From: an uncultured Bacteroidales bacterium
GTDB lineage: Bacteria; Bacteroidota; Bacteroidia; Bacteroidales; Paludibacteraceae
NCBI GenBank assembly: GCA_945949375.1
Contig: CAMFEN010000028.1
Span: forward strand, 1 to 8,537
Direction: 5' to 3'
Length of the DNA stretch: 8,537 nucleotides
Shown here: piece after piece, positions 1 through 6,493 of the stretch
Layout of the letters: every line of letters begins with the position of its first letter
How positions within the stretch are numbered: the stretch's first letter is position 1
Notes under the pieces: generated by a model
Databases searched by the model: none
The model's input: only the letters and a program-made list of their open reading frames with translations
What the model was told of the DNA's origin: nothing
Position numbers and translations under genes: made by a program

Positions 1-1
1 C

Positions 2-2536
2 CCTATCATCCTCACGAATAAGTACTCCCTTGCGTATATCGTTACCGGCAACACCACTACCCGCAAGTTCTACGACATCACAGTTTCGGACATCGCCGAC
101 CCGCTCTATACGAAACTCTGCATAGAGTATAACGTTACACCCGTCAGCGCGTATGCTACCTACGATTATACCAACTACGAACCCTACGACCTCCTCCTCC
201 TGACCGACTACCCTAAGGCAACGGGAACGAATGCGCAGCCCGACTACGTCAATGCCCTTGCCGACCTCGTGGACAAGAAGCCGATACTCTCGCTCAAGGC
301 ACACATGTCCGCGCTCTCGAATTGGAGTGCCAAGGGTTTCACCTCCAACCCTATAGTACCCGGGGATGGTACCGAGGGACAGGCGCAAAAGACGCTCACT
401 GTGCTCTGCTTCTCACACGATATGTTCGCAGGTGCAGAATGGGATAACCCGGATGACCGTACGCTGACCATCTTGGATAATGTATATAAAGATGGTAGCA
501 CCTACAAGGGTATTCAAGGCTTCCTTGCTATCAATAGCGCCAACTTTGTTAATATCGCTAAGGTGTATGATTCCAAAGGGAATCGCAACCTTGTAGCCTG
601 CTGCGAGCGGCAAGACGTAACGGCAGCACGATTTATCATGCTCTCCATCAACCAAGGCGCAACGAAATATATCAATCCTGCGGGTCAAGATGCGATAGAT
701 AAACTGCTAAAGTACCTGCTATGGACGGAGGCTACCAATGTGTCCGACTGCTCTTTGACCTTTGATAACGGCGAGGGCAATTGCCAAGACTGCTCGGGCG
801 GAAAACGCGAATTCACCGAAGGTGGTAAAACCTACACCAGCGGCGACAACCAGTGGAACAATCCTGCCAACTGGAATGCCAAAGCCATACCTACCCAACT
901 GCAGAACGTGCGTATTGAAGCAAACTGCATCGTCAGCGGCAACACCTACGGAGCAGGAAATGTCCGCATCAAAGAGGGCAAAACCCTGACCATCGCTCCC
1001 AACGGCGGTCTCGCATCGGTAGGACAGTTCGCATACTATAGCGGCGACAACTGGAATCAACCGCAGCCAATCACCGATACCAAGTATATCACCGTGCAAG
1101 CCAATAAAGATAGTACGGGTATGCTTATGCACAGCCACACCGACCGACTGGCGGCTACCGTAGAGATGTACTCGCCGGCGTATTATGATGGTGGGAAAGT
1201 AACCGATGGACATGAGCGTATATGGAGCTACGTAGCCATCCCCGTACAGGAAGGCACCGTGCCCCAGATATTCTGCGGCGCATATACCTACCTATGGTCA
1301 GAGGCAGGCGGCTGGATACGCTATACTGACGGTAGCACGTTCCGTGCTTTCGACGGCATCGCCCTCTCGCAACCCTCGCCGCAAACCTTCACCTTTGCAG
1401 GTAACCTCGCGCTGGCGAAAGAATACAAACTCACCCTTACTAACGGCGGCAGTATGAGCGGTATGAACCTCATCGGCAACTCGTGGACAGCACCTATCCA
1501 CATCACCAAGTTGGAGACCGCCGACTTTGGCGAAGGATTGGAAGCCACTGTCTATATCTATAGCACAGGACGCGACCCCGAAAGCGGACCTGCTACTACT
1601 ACGACAGAAGGAGCTCTTGAAGCAGGCTACTGGACGGCAATTCCTATTGCAACTGCCAAAACCGAAGGATGGAAAGGTCCGAAGGTTATCCCCGCGATGC
1701 AAGCCTTCGAGGTGAACTTCGCTTCCGATGCCGATGCCACTTCCGCCACCCTCACGCTGGATTACAACACCATCGTGCGTGCTTCGGGCGTGGACTACAA
1801 AACCCTCAACCAGAAACTCTACGCTCCCGGGCGTAACTCCACCGCAGAGATACTCCAACCCGACCCCTCTGCCCCCGCACCCTACGAGCCTACGATGCTC
1901 CGTATCCGCGTGGCTGACACCGCGGCTTGCTATAACCTCCACCTGCTGCAAGGCGAACGCTTCTCCGAAGGATTCGACAACGGATGGGATGGCTTCTATA
2001 CCGGTACCGACGGGCGCGCACCCGGACTATGCGCACTCACCACGGCAGGCGAGATGCAGGTATCCGCACAACCCGAGATAGACAACACCACCCTCGTCTT
2101 CACACCCGGCAGGAGCAATACCTACACCTTCTCCTTCTGCCTCACCGAGACAGAGGAGGAGCCCCTCGCTGCGCCGCTCTATCTCAACGATATGCAACTG
2201 CGCAAGTCTTGCCTAATAGACGATAGCCGCACCTACACCTTCCAAAGTAGCGAGAACGATATGGAGAACCGATTCGTCATCTCTCATATCGCCTTCGAGG
2301 AGCAGGATACCCCCACCGGCATCGCCAACCTCGCCACTGTTGACCAACAACTCATGCTCAGCAACCCCGCGCGCGAGGCACTTACCATCCGTATCTACGA
2401 CCCCGCAGGCAAACTATGCAGCGAGCAGCAGACCAATGCCCCGCTCCTGCAACTTAGCCTGCCAACCACACAAGGCGTATATATGCTATACATCACCGGC
2501 GAACAAACACAAATACTACGAAAAGCAATACAATAG
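2..2536 (+). CDS. Large T9SS-secreted surface protein, 5' end outside window
   Basis: The frame is open from the first bases with no credible start, so the N-terminus and any signal peptide lie upstream; the GTG at 269 is internal. About 844 residues are visible. The first part (to about nt 770) alternates hydrophobic strands and helices (YDLLLLTDYP, KKPILSLKAH, ending DKLLKYLLW), like the Rossmann or glutamine-amidotransferase-like domains of Bacteroidales exoproteins. Next is a beta module with WNNPANWN and IPTQLQNVRIE (about nt 850-1030), then beta-rich segments with GMNLIGNSW (about nt 1460). A pre-tail beta domain contains GFDNGWDGFYTGTDG (about nt 1970-2015). The last 70 residues form a T9SS sorting domain: LMLSNPAREALTIRIYD, GVYMLYI and a basic end, RKAIQ. 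Known for the family: this tail directs export across the outer membrane and attachment to the surface. The ligand or enzymatic role cannot be told. The stop codon lies inside the 9-bp repeat that follows. Confidence 0.85.
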   Translation, partial: PIILTNKYSLAYIVTGNTTTRKFYDITVSDIADPLYTKLCIEYNVTPVSAYATYDYTNYEPYDLLLLTDYPKATGTNAQPDYVNALADLVDKKPILSLKAHMSALSNWSAKGFTSNPIVPGDGTEGQAQKTLTVLCFSHDMFAGAEWDNPDDRTLTILDNVYKDGSTYKGIQGFLAINSANFVNIAKVYDSKGNRNLVACCERQDVTAARFIMLSINQGATKYINPAGQDAIDKLLKYLLWTEATNVSDCSLTFDNGEGNCQDCSGGKREFTEGGKTYTSGDNQWNNPANWNAKAIPTQLQNVRIEANCIVSGNTYGAGNVRIKEGKTLTIAPNGGLASVGQFAYYSGDNWNQPQPITDTKYITVQANKDSTGMLMHSHTDRLAATVEMYSPAYYDGGKVTDGHERIWSYVAIPVQEGTVPQIFCGAYTYLWSEAGGWIRYTDGSTFRAFDGIALSQPSPQTFTFAGNLALAKEYKLTLTNGGSMSGMNLIGNSWTAPIHITKLETADFGEGLEATVYIYSTGRDPESGPATTTTEGALEAGYWTAIPIATAKTEGWKGPKVIPAMQAFEVNFASDADATSATLTLDYNTIVRASGVDYKTLNQKLYAPGRNSTAEILQPDPSAPAPYEPTMLRIRVADTAACYNLHLLQGERFSEGFDNGWDGFYTGTDGRAPGLCALTTAGEMQVSAQPEIDNTTLVFTPGRSNTYTFSFCLTETEEEPLAAPLYLNDMQLRKSCLIDDSRTYTFQSSENDMENRFVISHIAFEEQDTPTGIANLATVDQQLMLSNPAREALTIRIYDPAGKLCSEQQTNAPLLQLSLPTTQGVYMLYITGEQTQILRKAIQ

Positions 2537-2586
2537 AAACTATAGAGACCATAGAAGCTATTGCAACTACATCGAAAAACCGAAGC
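2533..2586 (+). repeat. 9-bp degenerate tandem repeat, six units
   Basis: Unit 1 is ATAGAAACT (2533-2541). Units 2 to 4 are close variants, starting at 2542, 2551 and 2560; units 5 and 6 are more decayed. The TAG stop of the upstream gene (2534-2536) is part of unit 1. The array fills most of the 64-bp gap before the next gene. Units 1 to 3 each differ by one base from the matching units of the array inside queG (24 of 27 bases identical), in the same order and on the transcribed sense strand. Confidence 0.75.
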
Positions 2587-2600
2587 AAATATATACCACC

Positions 2601-3182
2601 ATGAAAATACAACCCTTGTCATTGATCCCTGTCTGTCGCTCCCTGAAGAAGCAACGATATGGCATGCTCTTGCTCCTCTGCCTGCTGTGCACGTATGCTG
2701 CCGCAGATAACTATATGCCTACGCTGTCCGTCTCTGCTTTCCGAAGCACCACAAGCATCGGAGAGAGACTCGCTGACAGCAAGCCCAATTTGGGGAACAC
2801 CACATTCCGTATCTTTACTACCTCCGAGACCGAGCAGTCGTCTCTGGTATCTGCTTTTCAATCCACTTCTATACTTCTTTCGTCGGCATCAGCCTCTTCC
2901 GGCAGCACGGCAATAGCCGGTGCCTCGCAGTCTTCCGGCACTTCGTCGCGCGTGTCTATCCCAGCCCTCCCCGCCAGCGGTATAGTGCCAAGCCCTGCAC
3001 AGATGGCAAGCACACTCGCCAGCACATACGGCAATATACCAAACCCGCCAATAAATGATGTTGATCCCGACAACCCTGAGAACGGTGCTCCCGTAGGAGA
3101 AGCCCTCCTCCCCCTGCTCCTCCTCGCCGCACTATATACCATACGTCTATCAAAAAAGCTCCGAGGTTCGGAGCTTTTTTGA
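2601..3182 (+). CDS. Small secreted protein with C-terminal membrane tail, function unknown
   Basis: A 193-residue protein I cannot assign to a named family. The ATG at 2601 is preferred because a signal peptide follows: basic K16/K17/R19, hydrophobic GMLLLLCLLC (21-30), and a plausible cut after A35 (YAAA-D). The frame is open further upstream, but that stretch is the repeat-filled gap and has no signal. Residues 80-145 are rich in Ser, Ala and Thr, like an exposed linker. Residues 150-162 are rich in Pro, Asp and Asn. The end has three parts: PVGE (164-167), a hydrophobic run to about 181, and a basic cluster (R182, K185, K186, R188). It starts 64 bp after the T9SS cargo gene and is probably co-transcribed with it, so a surface or anchoring partner role is plausible but inferred. 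Codons for the basic tail and the TGA stop lie inside the terminator hairpin. Confidence 0.72.
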   Translation: MKIQPLSLIPVCRSLKKQRYGMLLLLCLLCTYAAADNYMPTLSVSAFRSTTSIGERLADSKPNLGNTTFRIFTTSETEQSSLVSAFQSTSILLSSASASSGSTAIAGASQSSGTSSRVSIPALPASGIVPSPAQMASTLASTYGNIPNPPINDVDPDNPENGAPVGEALLPLLLLAALYTIRLSKKLRGSELF

Positions 3183-3188
3183 TAGACG
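3144..3188. terminator. Bidirectional intrinsic terminator, perfect 21-bp stem
   Basis: The arms 3144-3164 and 3168-3188 are perfect reverse complements around a 3-base loop (GGT). The GC-rich core AGCTCCGA/TCGGAGCT is followed by six T on the + strand and, by symmetry, six T on the - strand. It can therefore end transcription of the + pair and of convergent pepD, whose stop lies 35 bp away. The left arm and the start of the right arm are coding for the small + gene, whose TGA is at 3180-3182. Confidence 0.92.
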
Positions 3189-3215
3189 ATAGTATCTATA
3201 GCAACTATAGTATTA
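3189..3215. repeat. 9-bp tandem repeat, three units, between convergent genes
   Basis: Three 9-bp units begin with ATAG: ATAGTATCT (3189), ATAGCAACT (3198) and ATAGTATTA (3207). They directly follow a shorter ATAGACG at the edge of the terminator. The motif belongs to the same ATAG-initial family as the arrays at 2533 and in queG. It lies in the 40-bp gap between the two converging genes. Confidence 0.6.
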
Positions 3216-3222
3216 TTGTTCT

Positions 3223-4650
3223 TTAGCAGCGCGAGAGCACAGCTTGTAGCCAGCGGTAGCAACGCTCGGTAGAGGAGAGCGAGAGACGCTCCTGCGGCGA
3301 GTGGACACCATACATCTGCGGACCTATGCTGACCATGTCGAGGAAGGGATATTTCTCCAAGAACAATCCGCACTCCAGTCCGGCATGGATAGCCAGCACC
3401 TGCGGCTCCTTGCCAAAGAGGTCGGTGTATGCCTGTTTGGTTATCTCTAATAACGGCGAATGGATGTTCGGTGCCCAGCCCGGGTAGCCGTCGCCGTGGG
3501 TTACCTCGTCGCACGCCATTGCCAGCGCGTACTCCACCTCGCGCTTAATCCAATGCTTCGATGCCTCCACGGACGAGCGTTGGCTGGTGTTGACCTCGAT
3601 GAAGCCTTCTTTCATCTTCACGCTGGCGAGGTTGGTGCTGGTCTCCACCAGTCCGGGCATGTCCTTGCTCATGGCAATCATACCGTGCGGGCAAGCGGCG
3701 AGCGCCATGATGAGGCGGTGTGCCTGCGCCTCGGGGATGACTGTCTCGGGCAGCGCGCACGACTCCAACTCAAGGCGCATCTCTTTCTCCACGTCTTGGT
3801 ACGTTTTCTCTACCTCTGCTGTATAGATGTTCCATTCTATGCGCACTTGCTCTTTGTACGCCATGGGCACGCAGATGGTTGCCTCTGCCTCACGGGCGAT
3901 GGCGTTGCGCAGGTTGCCGCCTTGTATGGCAGCGAGCAGGAACGGCGTGCGGGTAAGCAGGTGTTGCAAGAAGCCCACCAGCACCTTGTTGGCGTTGGCA
4001 CGACCTTTGTTGATGTCGTCGCCCGAGTGCCCTCCCATGAGTCCGCTCACGCTCAGCCGCACGGGGAACCACTGCTTCGGTGCAGGGAGGGTTTGCGGCG
4101 TGTAGTGCATCTTCGCCAGCGTGTCGATACCGCCGGCGCAGCCGATGAAGATCTGTCCGTCGTCCTCGGAGTCGAGGTTGATGAGGCGGGTGCCTTTGAG
4201 GTAGCCGTCCTGCAACTTCATCGCGCCGGTGAGCCCCGTCTCCTCATCCACGGTGAAGAGGCACTCGATAGCAGGGTGCTGCAGGTCAGGGTCGGTGATG
4301 GCGGCGAGCGCCATGGCGATACCGATACCGTTGTCCGCACCGAGGGTGGTGCCGCGCGCTTTGAACCAGTCGCCATCCACGTAGGTCTCGATAGGGTCGG
4401 TCATGAAATCATGGTCGCAGTCGCTGTTCTTCTCGCACACCATGTCCATGTGGGCTTGTAGGATGACCGTGGGGTGGTCTTCGTAGCCGGCAGTGGCGGG
4501 CACGCGCAGGATGACGTTCATCGCCTCGTCGGCGACGCACTCAATATGGTGCTCGCGGGCGAAGTCCTGTAGCCATTGTGAGATACGCTCCTCGTGTTTC
4601 GACGGACGAGGAATCTGACAAATCTGAGAGAAAATTTCCAATACTTGCAT
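3223..4650 (-). CDS. pepD: Aminoacyl-histidine (Xaa-His) dipeptidase, M20C family
   Basis: A 475-residue cytosolic metallopeptidase of the PepD type, similar in length to known members (about 485). It cleaves dipeptides, including Xaa-His such as carnosine, supplying amino acids. Two-zinc site residues of the M20 fold are all visible: H67 and D69 in QAHMDMV, bridging D106 in GADNG, catalytic E136 and metal ligand E137 in DEETG, D160 in NLDSED, and H450 in YGVHSP near the C-terminus. GGHSG (206-210) marks the lid and dimerization domain boundary. ATG at 4650 gives a family-typical N-terminus (Ile-Phe-Ser-Gln-Ile-Cys, then IPRPSKHEE). Upstream is the repeat region; I found no consensus promoter there. 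The 3' end faces the bidirectional terminator. Confidence 0.95.
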   Translation of the reverse strand: MQVLEIFSQICQIPRPSKHEERISQWLQDFAREHHIECVADEAMNVILRVPATAGYEDHPTVILQAHMDMVCEKNSDCDHDFMTDPIETYVDGDWFKARGTTLGADNGIGIAMALAAITDPDLQHPAIECLFTVDEETGLTGAMKLQDGYLKGTRLINLDSEDDGQIFIGCAGGIDTLAKMHYTPQTLPAPKQWFPVRLSVSGLMGGHSGDDINKGRANANKVLVGFLQHLLTRTPFLLAAIQGGNLRNAIAREAEATICVPMAYKEQVRIEWNIYTAEVEKTYQDVEKEMRLELESCALPETVIPEAQAHRLIMALAACPHGMIAMSKDMPGLVETSTNLASVKMKEGFIEVNTSQRSSVEASKHWIKREVEYALAMACDEVTHGDGYPGWAPNIHSPLLEITKQAYTDLFGKEPQVLAIHAGLECGLFLEKYPFLDMVSIGPQMYGVHSPQERLSLSSTERCYRWLQAVLSRC

Positions 4651-4760
4651 GGGTGTTGTGTTTTTAGAAATATAAGTTGTTTTTTACTAAAAGAAGAACT
4701 ACAAAGAACAACATTGGACAACATTGATAACGCTGAAACGCATTGTTTTTCGAATGCATG
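4647..4760. repeat. Diverged, internally deleted copy of the 220-bp repeat
   Basis: Three blocks align in order with the full 220-bp units: GCATGGGTGTT (4647-4657), the AAGAAGAA-CTACAAAGAACAACAT block with its GACAACATTGA tail (about 4690-4727), and CTGAAAC followed by ATTGTTTTTCG and GCATG (about 4733-4760). Roughly 110 bp of the full unit is missing, including the CTTTTGC-TAC-GCAAAAG hairpin. The left end reaches the pepD start codon, whose CAT (4648-4650, + strand) is shared with the repeat's GCATGGGTG block. Confidence 0.6.
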
Positions 4761-5232
4761 GGTGTTAGATTTTTTTCTGTTGTCAAATGTGTGTTTTTGT
4801 TATTCTTGTATTTCGTATAAAGAAGAATTACAAAGAACAACATGAGACAACATTGACCTTGATGGGGACCACTCACACTCCTTTTGCTACGCAAAAGTCA
4901 TGGACAAAGAAGGACAATAGTTAGATGCAGATAGATGGGATGAAGTCTGAAACATAGGGTATTGTCTTTTCGGGGGCATGGGTGATAGATTGTTTTCTGT
5001 TGTCAAATGTGTGTTTTTGTTATTCTTGTATTTCGTATAAAGAAGAATTACAAAGAACAACATGAGACAACATTGACCTTGATGGGGACCACTCACACTC
5101 CTTTTGCTACGCAAAAGTCATGGACAAAGAAGGACAATAGTTAGATGCAGATAGATGGGATGAAGTCTGAAACATAGGGTATTGTTTTTTCGGGGGCATG
5201 GGTGATAGATTATTTTCTGTTGTCCAATATGC
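4761..5232. repeat. 220-bp tandem direct repeat, two full units plus a partial third
   Basis: Unit 1 (4761-4980) and unit 2 (4981-5200) differ at only three positions. A third copy runs from 5201 for about 32 bp and then diverges. Each full unit has a short hairpin, CTTTTGC-TAC-GCAAAAG (4881-4897 and 5101-5117), and an AAAGAACAACATGAGACAAC block that recurs as remnants elsewhere. No convincing gene is encoded. Near-identity points to recent duplication. The array fills most of the 618-bp gap between pepD and the GxxExxY gene. Confidence 0.95.
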
Positions 5233-5268
5233 TTCTTTGTCGCTCTTTTTTATATGAAAGATGGTTCC

Positions 5269-5691
5269 TCAAAAAGCCACTATCCGCTTGGTGGCTATAT
5301 CGTAGTAGTATTTTTCACTTTGATCTATCGGTGGTGCGAAGTTGTACAGAATGCCGATAGGCGTATTTGTCAAGCGCATATAGTTCCATAATTGTTGCCT
5401 GTGAGCAAGTTGCAGTTCCGTAACGGCTTTGCATTCCAAGCAAATTTTGTCCCTTATATAAAAGTCCATAAAGTGGTCATGTTTAAGCAAGACTTCGTGG
5501 TACTTGATATTGAAATGAAATTCGCGTTTGTGAGGTATGTTTCTCTCGTTAAATAGCACTTCCAAGGCATCTTGGTAAACATACTCGTTGAGTCCGCAAC
5601 CCAATTCTTGATGTACTACCATTGCACAACCGAGTACATCAAACACTTCGGCTTTAAGTTGCTTGCGCAGTTCATTCGTCAGCGATTCCAT
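5269..5691 (-). CDS. GxxExxY-family protein (PD-(D/E)XK nuclease-like)
   Basis: A 140-residue protein with the family motif G33-L-N-E36-Y-V-Y39 inside an N-terminal helix-turn region, at the family's usual length. A nuclease-like core follows: E57 in KREFHF, D76 in HFMDFYI, E86 and K88 in CLECKAV, then a helix with Q99/Q100 and the strand TPIGILYNF. This matches the D...ExK pattern of the PD-(D/E)XK superfamily, so nuclease activity is possible, but the family's biochemical role is unsettled. ATG at 5691 places the motif at the expected distance. The gene lies between the 220-bp array (downstream) and a remnant of the same repeat (upstream), and follows queG by 46 bp on the same strand. I infer that gene and repeats may have arrived or moved together. 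Confidence 0.88.
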   Translation of the reverse strand: MESLTNELRKQLKAEVFDVLGCAMVVHQELGCGLNEYVYQDALEVLFNERNIPHKREFHFNIKYHEVLLKHDHFMDFYIRDKICLECKAVTELQLAHRQQLWNYMRLTNTPIGILYNFAPPIDQSEKYYYDIATKRIVAF

Positions 5692-5724
5692 ACATCGTTC
5701 AGGTGTATATTATAGTGAGTGACT

Positions 5725-5751
5725 TAAAGAAGAATAACTACATGAGACAAC
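5725..5751. repeat. Remnant of the 220-bp repeat overlapping the queG stop
   Basis: The blocks TAAAGAAGAAT (5725-5735) and CATGAGACAAC (5741-5751) each match the 220-bp unit exactly and in the same order, with a few bases lost between them. The queG stop (5738-5740, read on the - strand) and its last codons lie in this remnant. Short matches like this could arise by chance, but the order and the neighbouring array favour common origin. Confidence 0.5.
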
Positions 5752-6478
5752 GAAAGACAATATTTAGCGGGCAGGCTTGTTGGCAGATGAGGCAGCGGTG
5801 GGTGGTGTATGCGATGCAGCGTGTGGCGTCCCAGACGGGGTTGCGCAGGGCACCAGTGGGGCAGGCTTCTTCACATAGATGGCAGTCGGCGCAGGGAGTA
5901 GCAGCAAAGCGGGACTCAATAGTTTTTATAGGCGCTATAGCTTCTGTAGTCTCTATGGTTTCTATAGCCCTGTCTATCACTATCTCTCCGAGGTGGACCA
6001 TGCTGCCGAGGGTGTGGTGGAAGAACTGGTGGTTACGTCCGATGAAGCCGAGCCCCGCTTTCACCGCCCAGCGGCGCTCTAAGAAGGGCGCCGAGTCACA
6101 GAAGAGGTGCTGAGGAAGAGGGGAGACTGTCTGAGAGGAAACGGAAGTGTCGGGGGAAGAAGAGGAATCTGATGGGTTACTTTGCAGCAGGGCATCCAGT
6201 TGGTAGAGCATAGACTTGATGGTGCGGTGGTAGTCGCGTCGGCACTTGTCGTAGCGGAGTACGCAGACCACTACTGCTGTAGCACCGGGCACCAGTTCGC
6301 GCGGGTCGTAGCGCTTCTCGCGGTTGCGCTCAAGGTACGACATGTTGCCGTGCAGCCCCTGCGCTACCCATTGCTCCATGAACGCTGCATCGTCGTCCAG
6401 CCGCTCGGCATGTGCCACTCCGCAATCGTCAAATCCGACTGCTAACGCCTGCTGCCGTATCCACTGAACGCTAAACAC
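5738..6478 (-). CDS. queG: Epoxyqueuosine reductase, short form
   Basis: A 246-residue cytosolic cobalamin and iron-sulfur enzyme that reduces epoxyqueuosine to queuosine in tRNA. Catalytic Asp is D128 in CDSAP, followed by LERRWAVKAGLGFIGRN (133-149), the family core. The eight cluster cysteines are present: C196, C199, C202, C206, then C221, C229, C232, C236. GTG at 6478 is chosen: an in-frame stop lies just upstream and the N-terminal helix aligns with the family. Oddities: a Ser/Thr/Pro-rich insertion (about 101-122); an IET-like tripeptide repeat (172-189) from a 9-bp DNA array; only seven residues between C221 and C229, where the family usually has over twenty; and an end ten residues after C236, with the usual C-terminal region absent (E. 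coli QueG has 379). The last residues come from a repeat remnant, so this may be a minimal or decaying enzyme. It follows marC by 15 bp, probably one operon. Confidence 0.88.
   Translation of the reverse strand: MFSVQWIRQQALAVGFDDCGVAHAERLDDDAAFMEQWVAQGLHGNMSYLERNREKRYDPRELVPGATAVVVCVLRYDKCRRDYHRTIKSMLYQLDALLQSNPSDSSSSPDTSVSSQTVSPLPQHLFCDSAPFLERRWAVKAGLGFIGRNHQFFHHTLGSMVHLGEIVIDRAIETIETTEAIAPIKTIESRFAATPCADCHLCEEACPTGALRNPVWDATRCIAYTTHRCLICQQACPLNIVFRCLM
5912..5965 (-). repeat. In-frame 9-bp tandem repeat, six units, inside queG
   Basis: On the coding strand six 9-bp units run from 5965 down to 5912. The first is ATAGAAACC; the rest are variants, mostly AT-initial and ending in CT or CC. They encode IET, IET, TEA, IAP, IKT and IES (residues 172-189). 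The position is the loop between the GEIVID strand and the first cysteine motif, where other QueG proteins are shorter. Units 1 to 3 each differ by a single base from those of the array at 2533-2586. Confidence 0.8.
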
Positions 6479-6493
6479 TTCGTTTTAATTACC

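Noticed and set aside
269..271. GTG as the start of the T9SS protein
   Set aside because: The same frame is open to the window edge and the upstream residues continue the domain's strands, so this GTG is an internal valine.
1298..1951. A 217-codon - strand frame opposite the T9SS gene
   Set aside because: The + strand frame continues through with conserved exoprotein motifs and a sorting tail; the - frame shows none.
3460..4461. A 333-codon open frame on the + strand
   Set aside because: It is wholly antisense to pepD, whose frame has all family catalytic residues. The composition (many His, Val, Arg) is typical of a GC-rich shadow frame.
4881..4897. CTTTTGC-TAC-GCAAAAG as a terminator in each 220-bp unit
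   Set aside because: The 7-bp stem is AT-rich and is not followed by a T-run on either strand.
4664..5114. Two - strand open frames sharing a start-proximal block of about 40 residues across the 220-bp units
   Set aside because: The similarity follows from the DNA repeat itself. Starts are non-ATG, the ends diverge, and there is no recognizable domain or start signal.
4761..5232. CRISPR array
   Set aside because: Units are 220 bp and contiguous, with no short repeat alternating with unique spacers.
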